64,000 bases of DNA from Giardia muris (taxonomy: Eukaryota; Fornicata; Diplomonadida; Hexamitidae), in assembly GCA_006247105.1 (NCBI GenBank), contig CM016926.1, positions 2,334,648 through 2,398,647 of the forward strand. The letters are read 5' to 3'. Of this stretch, positions 61,651 through 64,000 are shown piece after piece; within the stretch, counting starts at the first letter, position 1, and each line of letters starts with the position of its first letter. A model generated the notes under the pieces. It worked only from the letters and a program-made list of their open reading frames with translations, was not told where the DNA came from and made no database searches. The translations under genes were made by a program, and so were the position numbers.

Positions 61651-61694
<44 letters not shown>

Positions 61695-61935
61695 TCCTAC
61701 CGACCATCTCCATGCGTCCAGTACGTCGGGTCAGTACGAGAGGAACACCCGTCGCGAGCCTCCGATCTCCCGGTTGTTTGACTTGACAGTGCCGGTCTGT
61801 CGCGCTCGGGGGACTAGCACTGAACGCCTCTAAGTGTCCATCCCACCTACTCGCATGGGTTGAGGGGCTTCCCCTCGATTCGCCCGGGTTGACGACCCTT
61901 TTCTCCGACCTACTGTACGGCGTGGAGCTTCTTGC
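59280..61935 (+). rRNA. 28S (LSU) ribosomal RNA
   Basis: The 5' region is identified by GAACTTAAGCATATCAGTA (59315). GGTAGCCAAATGCCTCGTCG (about 61048) and the peptidyl-transferase region around GGGATAACTGGCTTGTGGC (about 61528) are conserved core sites. The sarcin-ricin loop AGTACGAGAGGAAC (about 61733) and CTGAACGCCTCTAAG (about 61820) mark the 3' domain. At about 2.65 kb it is reduced, as in Giardia. The 5' end is set about 35 nt before the first block, and the 3' end is estimated to within some tens of bases. Confidence 0.92.
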
Positions 61936-63649
61936 GACCGCCTGAGGTTTGGTTCGGGTTGGCATTCCCCCCGAGCCCCCGAGGGTCGAAGACCTGAGGG
62001 GGTGAGGGAAGGGCCGGAACAACCCCCCCGAGGGTCGTGAGACCCGAAGGGGGGGCCGGAAGCGAGGCCCCCCGCCCCGAGGAAGACCTGAAGGGGGGTG
62101 AGGGCATCCCCCGTCATACCAGGGGGGTGGGAAGGGCTCCCCTCCGGTCGTGGGACCAGGGGGGTGAGGGCCCCCGGTCGTAAGGGGGCATCCCCGAGGG
62201 GTGAGACTTGAGGCGCCGAGGGTCATACCAGGGGGGGTGAGGGCCCCAAGGGGGGGCGTCCCCCGCCCGGATCGACCTGAAGCGAGATCAGACCCCCGTG
62301 GGTCGAAGGCCCGGGTACGGGGGCCTACAGAAGGATACCAGATTTGGAACGGTTACAGTGGATTTTGGATCCGGACTCGAGATCAAAAGACCGGAGGGGC
62401 GAGGGCGGGTCCGCGGGTCCCTCGAACGGGGGGTCGTACAGGGGTCCCCCGTGGGCCCACGGCCGTCCCCCTGGGCACGGAACGGATCGGGGGTCCATGC
62501 CCTGGCCCGGGAGTCCACATGGGTCCTCACGGGGGCCTTCCCTCCAGGGGTCATTCGAGGTGTCCCCGGGGGTCCCCTGGGTCCATGGGGCCCTTGAAGT
62601 CCTTCAAGATGAACGGGGACGGGGGGCCCGGTCCCTCACGGGGTGGGCCCTCACACGGGGGGGGCTCATGGCTCCATCGGGGGACGGGGACTGGGGTCCG
62701 ACCCCCCCGCCCTCCTTCGAGGGATCCGGGTCATCGGACCATGTGGTCATATGGATGGGCCTTCGGGGGGCCACGGTCCCCTCGGGGGTGGGTCATCGAA
62801 TGGGATGGGGGACCATCTTCCCCATTGGGGTCCGGGGTCCCCCTCGACCCTCACAGGTCCCCCTCGAGTCCTCCATGAACGGGACGGAGGTCCACGGGGG
62901 CCAGGGGATCCCCGTGGGGTCCCCTTGAATCTCTGGGGTCTCGGGCCGGACCCTCACGGGATTATAATGGGGGGCCCAAGCCCTCACGGGATCATCGTAC
63001 GGGTACGGGGGGTCATGGCTCCATCATACGAGGGACGGGGGCTCCCGGGGCCCTCACGGGGTCCTTCAAGACGAACGGGGCCTCCCCCCATAGGTCCATG
63101 GACCTTCATGGGTGGGGGTGTGGTCCATCATACGGATGGGGGTTCCTTCGGTCGGGGGTCCGTCCGGTCCTCACGGGACAGGATCCAGGGGGCCTTCACG
63201 TCCCCTCATACGGGCCACATGGACCGGGTCATCAGGGGGATCCGGGTCATCATATGGGGCCCGGGCCTCATATCCATGGACGGGGACTCCCCCACGGGGC
63301 GGGCCCCCTTCATCGATCGGGTCCCTCACGGATCCTTCAGAGGGTGAAGATCGGACACGGCATGGGACTTTCAGGCCCCCACGGGTCATCGGACGGACGA
63401 TCGAACGGGCCCCCGAGGGCACGAGTAGAGGTAGTGGGTCCATGGGGCCCGGGACGACGCTCATCATTCCAGACGGGAGGGAACCCTTCCCGCTTTCTCC
63501 TTCATTCAAGTTTAGGACCGGAGGGGCGCCGAAGCGACGGGCCCCCTCAGAGGGGGACCGAAGGGGCGGCCCGAAGGGCGAGGCCACTGTGGGCACCGGT
63601 CACTGACTGGGCGTGTCTGCGTCCCCGCGTCCCCGGGCGGCCCGCGTCT

Positions 63650-63800
63650 CCGTGTCCCTCGCATCTCTCGCATCTCCCGCGTCTCTCATCACCTCTCATC
63701 ACTTATTATCGTCCCTTATCGTGTCTCGTGTCCCTTATCGTCTCTTATCATCTCTTATCGTCCCCCGTCATCTCTCATCGCTCTCATCGCGTCCCCAGCC
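63650..63800. repeat. Pyrimidine-rich degenerate tandem repeat
   Basis: Imperfect units of about 10 bp built on TCTCTTATCGTC and CATCTCTCAT succeed each other across this stretch, with almost all purines confined to AT and CG steps. Confidence 0.6.
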
Positions 63801-63835
63801 CCCCCACTCCTCTCGTGGATCCCCCTGGCCCCTCT

Positions 63836-63869
63836 CATGGATCCTCATGGATCCTCATGGATCCTCATG
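63836..63869 (+). repeat. 10-bp tandem repeat CATGGATCCT
   Basis: Three perfect consecutive copies of CATGGATCCT followed by CATG. Confidence 0.8.
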
Positions 63870-64000
63870 CCCCCTCATGCCCCCCTGACTCCTCTTGAAT
63901 CACCTCGTGGCCCCCCCTCTCAGGCCTCCCCCCTTCCTCCCTCAGCCCTCCCCACGCCTGCACACACTCCCCCCCATCCCTCTACCACGTCGGGAGCCCT

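Larger units (their letters stand above)
61936..64000. other. GC-rich rDNA intergenic spacer with short repeats
   Basis: About 2 kb downstream of the LSU, extremely G/C-biased with long G and C runs. A short CCTCACGGG-type motif recurs many times between 62525 and 63330. TCCTTCAAGAnGAACGGGG appears near 62600 and 63060. No coding sequence or RNA gene is recognised, and no TAGGG telomere tract is reached. Confidence 0.6.

Noticed and set aside
62201..63898. Several + strand frames of 190-270 codons in the last 2 kb
   Set aside because: All are Gly/Pro/Arg/Ser-rich translations of G/C-run spacer, mutually overlapping, without start context or domains.

Overview
The window reads as nuclear DNA of a diplomonad of the genus Giardia. 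It has tightly packed intronless genes and divergent gene pairs that share very short AT-rich start regions. AGTRAAY-type polyadenylation signals sit on or beside stop codons. Ankyrin-repeat and pseudokinase proteins of the 'protein 21.1/NEK' kind are present. A tandem array of cysteine-rich variant-specific surface proteins (VSPs) ends in a transmembrane segment plus the cytoplasmic tail CRGK, and a compact GC-rich rDNA unit follows. The tail lacks the final alanine of the CRGKA tail usual in G. intestinalis, so another species such as G. muris is likely. The species is an inference.

The left part (1 to about 35.25 kb) is core chromosome of ordinary base composition. It holds three unrecognised genes, a RidA-family deaminase, an importin-beta-like protein, ribosomal protein eL19, ESCRT-II VPS25 and a 2,186-residue coiled-coil protein. 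These are followed by a 2,075-residue AGC/NDR-like kinase with a long insert in its catalytic core, TMA16, an unknown protein, the IFT-A subunit IFT144/WDR19, an ankyrin protein, two further unknown proteins and an ankyrin-pseudokinase. Intergenic gaps run from 0 to about 190 bp.

The middle part (35.5 to 52.5 kb) is GC-rich and holds ten head-to-tail VSP units. Only the first has an ATG-initiated signal peptide and its own upstream region. The other nine begin in a shared linker of about 25 bp. Seven of these have an in-frame stop and no start codon, and two have an ATG but no signal peptide. All ten keep the transmembrane segment, CRGK tail, stop codon and polyadenylation signal. They are mosaics of shared blocks. 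The most economical reading is one expression copy followed by silent donor cassettes that replace its body by segmental gene conversion. That reading is inferred from sequence layout and has not been shown.

The right part (52.5 to 64 kb) looks subtelomeric. It has a decayed ankyrin-RING gene, an intact ankyrin/coiled-coil gene, about 1.7 kb of GC-rich sequence without a recognisable gene, a duplicated 74-bp element, one 18S-5.8S-28S rRNA unit on the + strand, and about 2 kb of GC-rich spacer with short repeats. No TAGGG-type telomere repeat tract, tRNA gene, CRISPR array or intact transposon was recognised.
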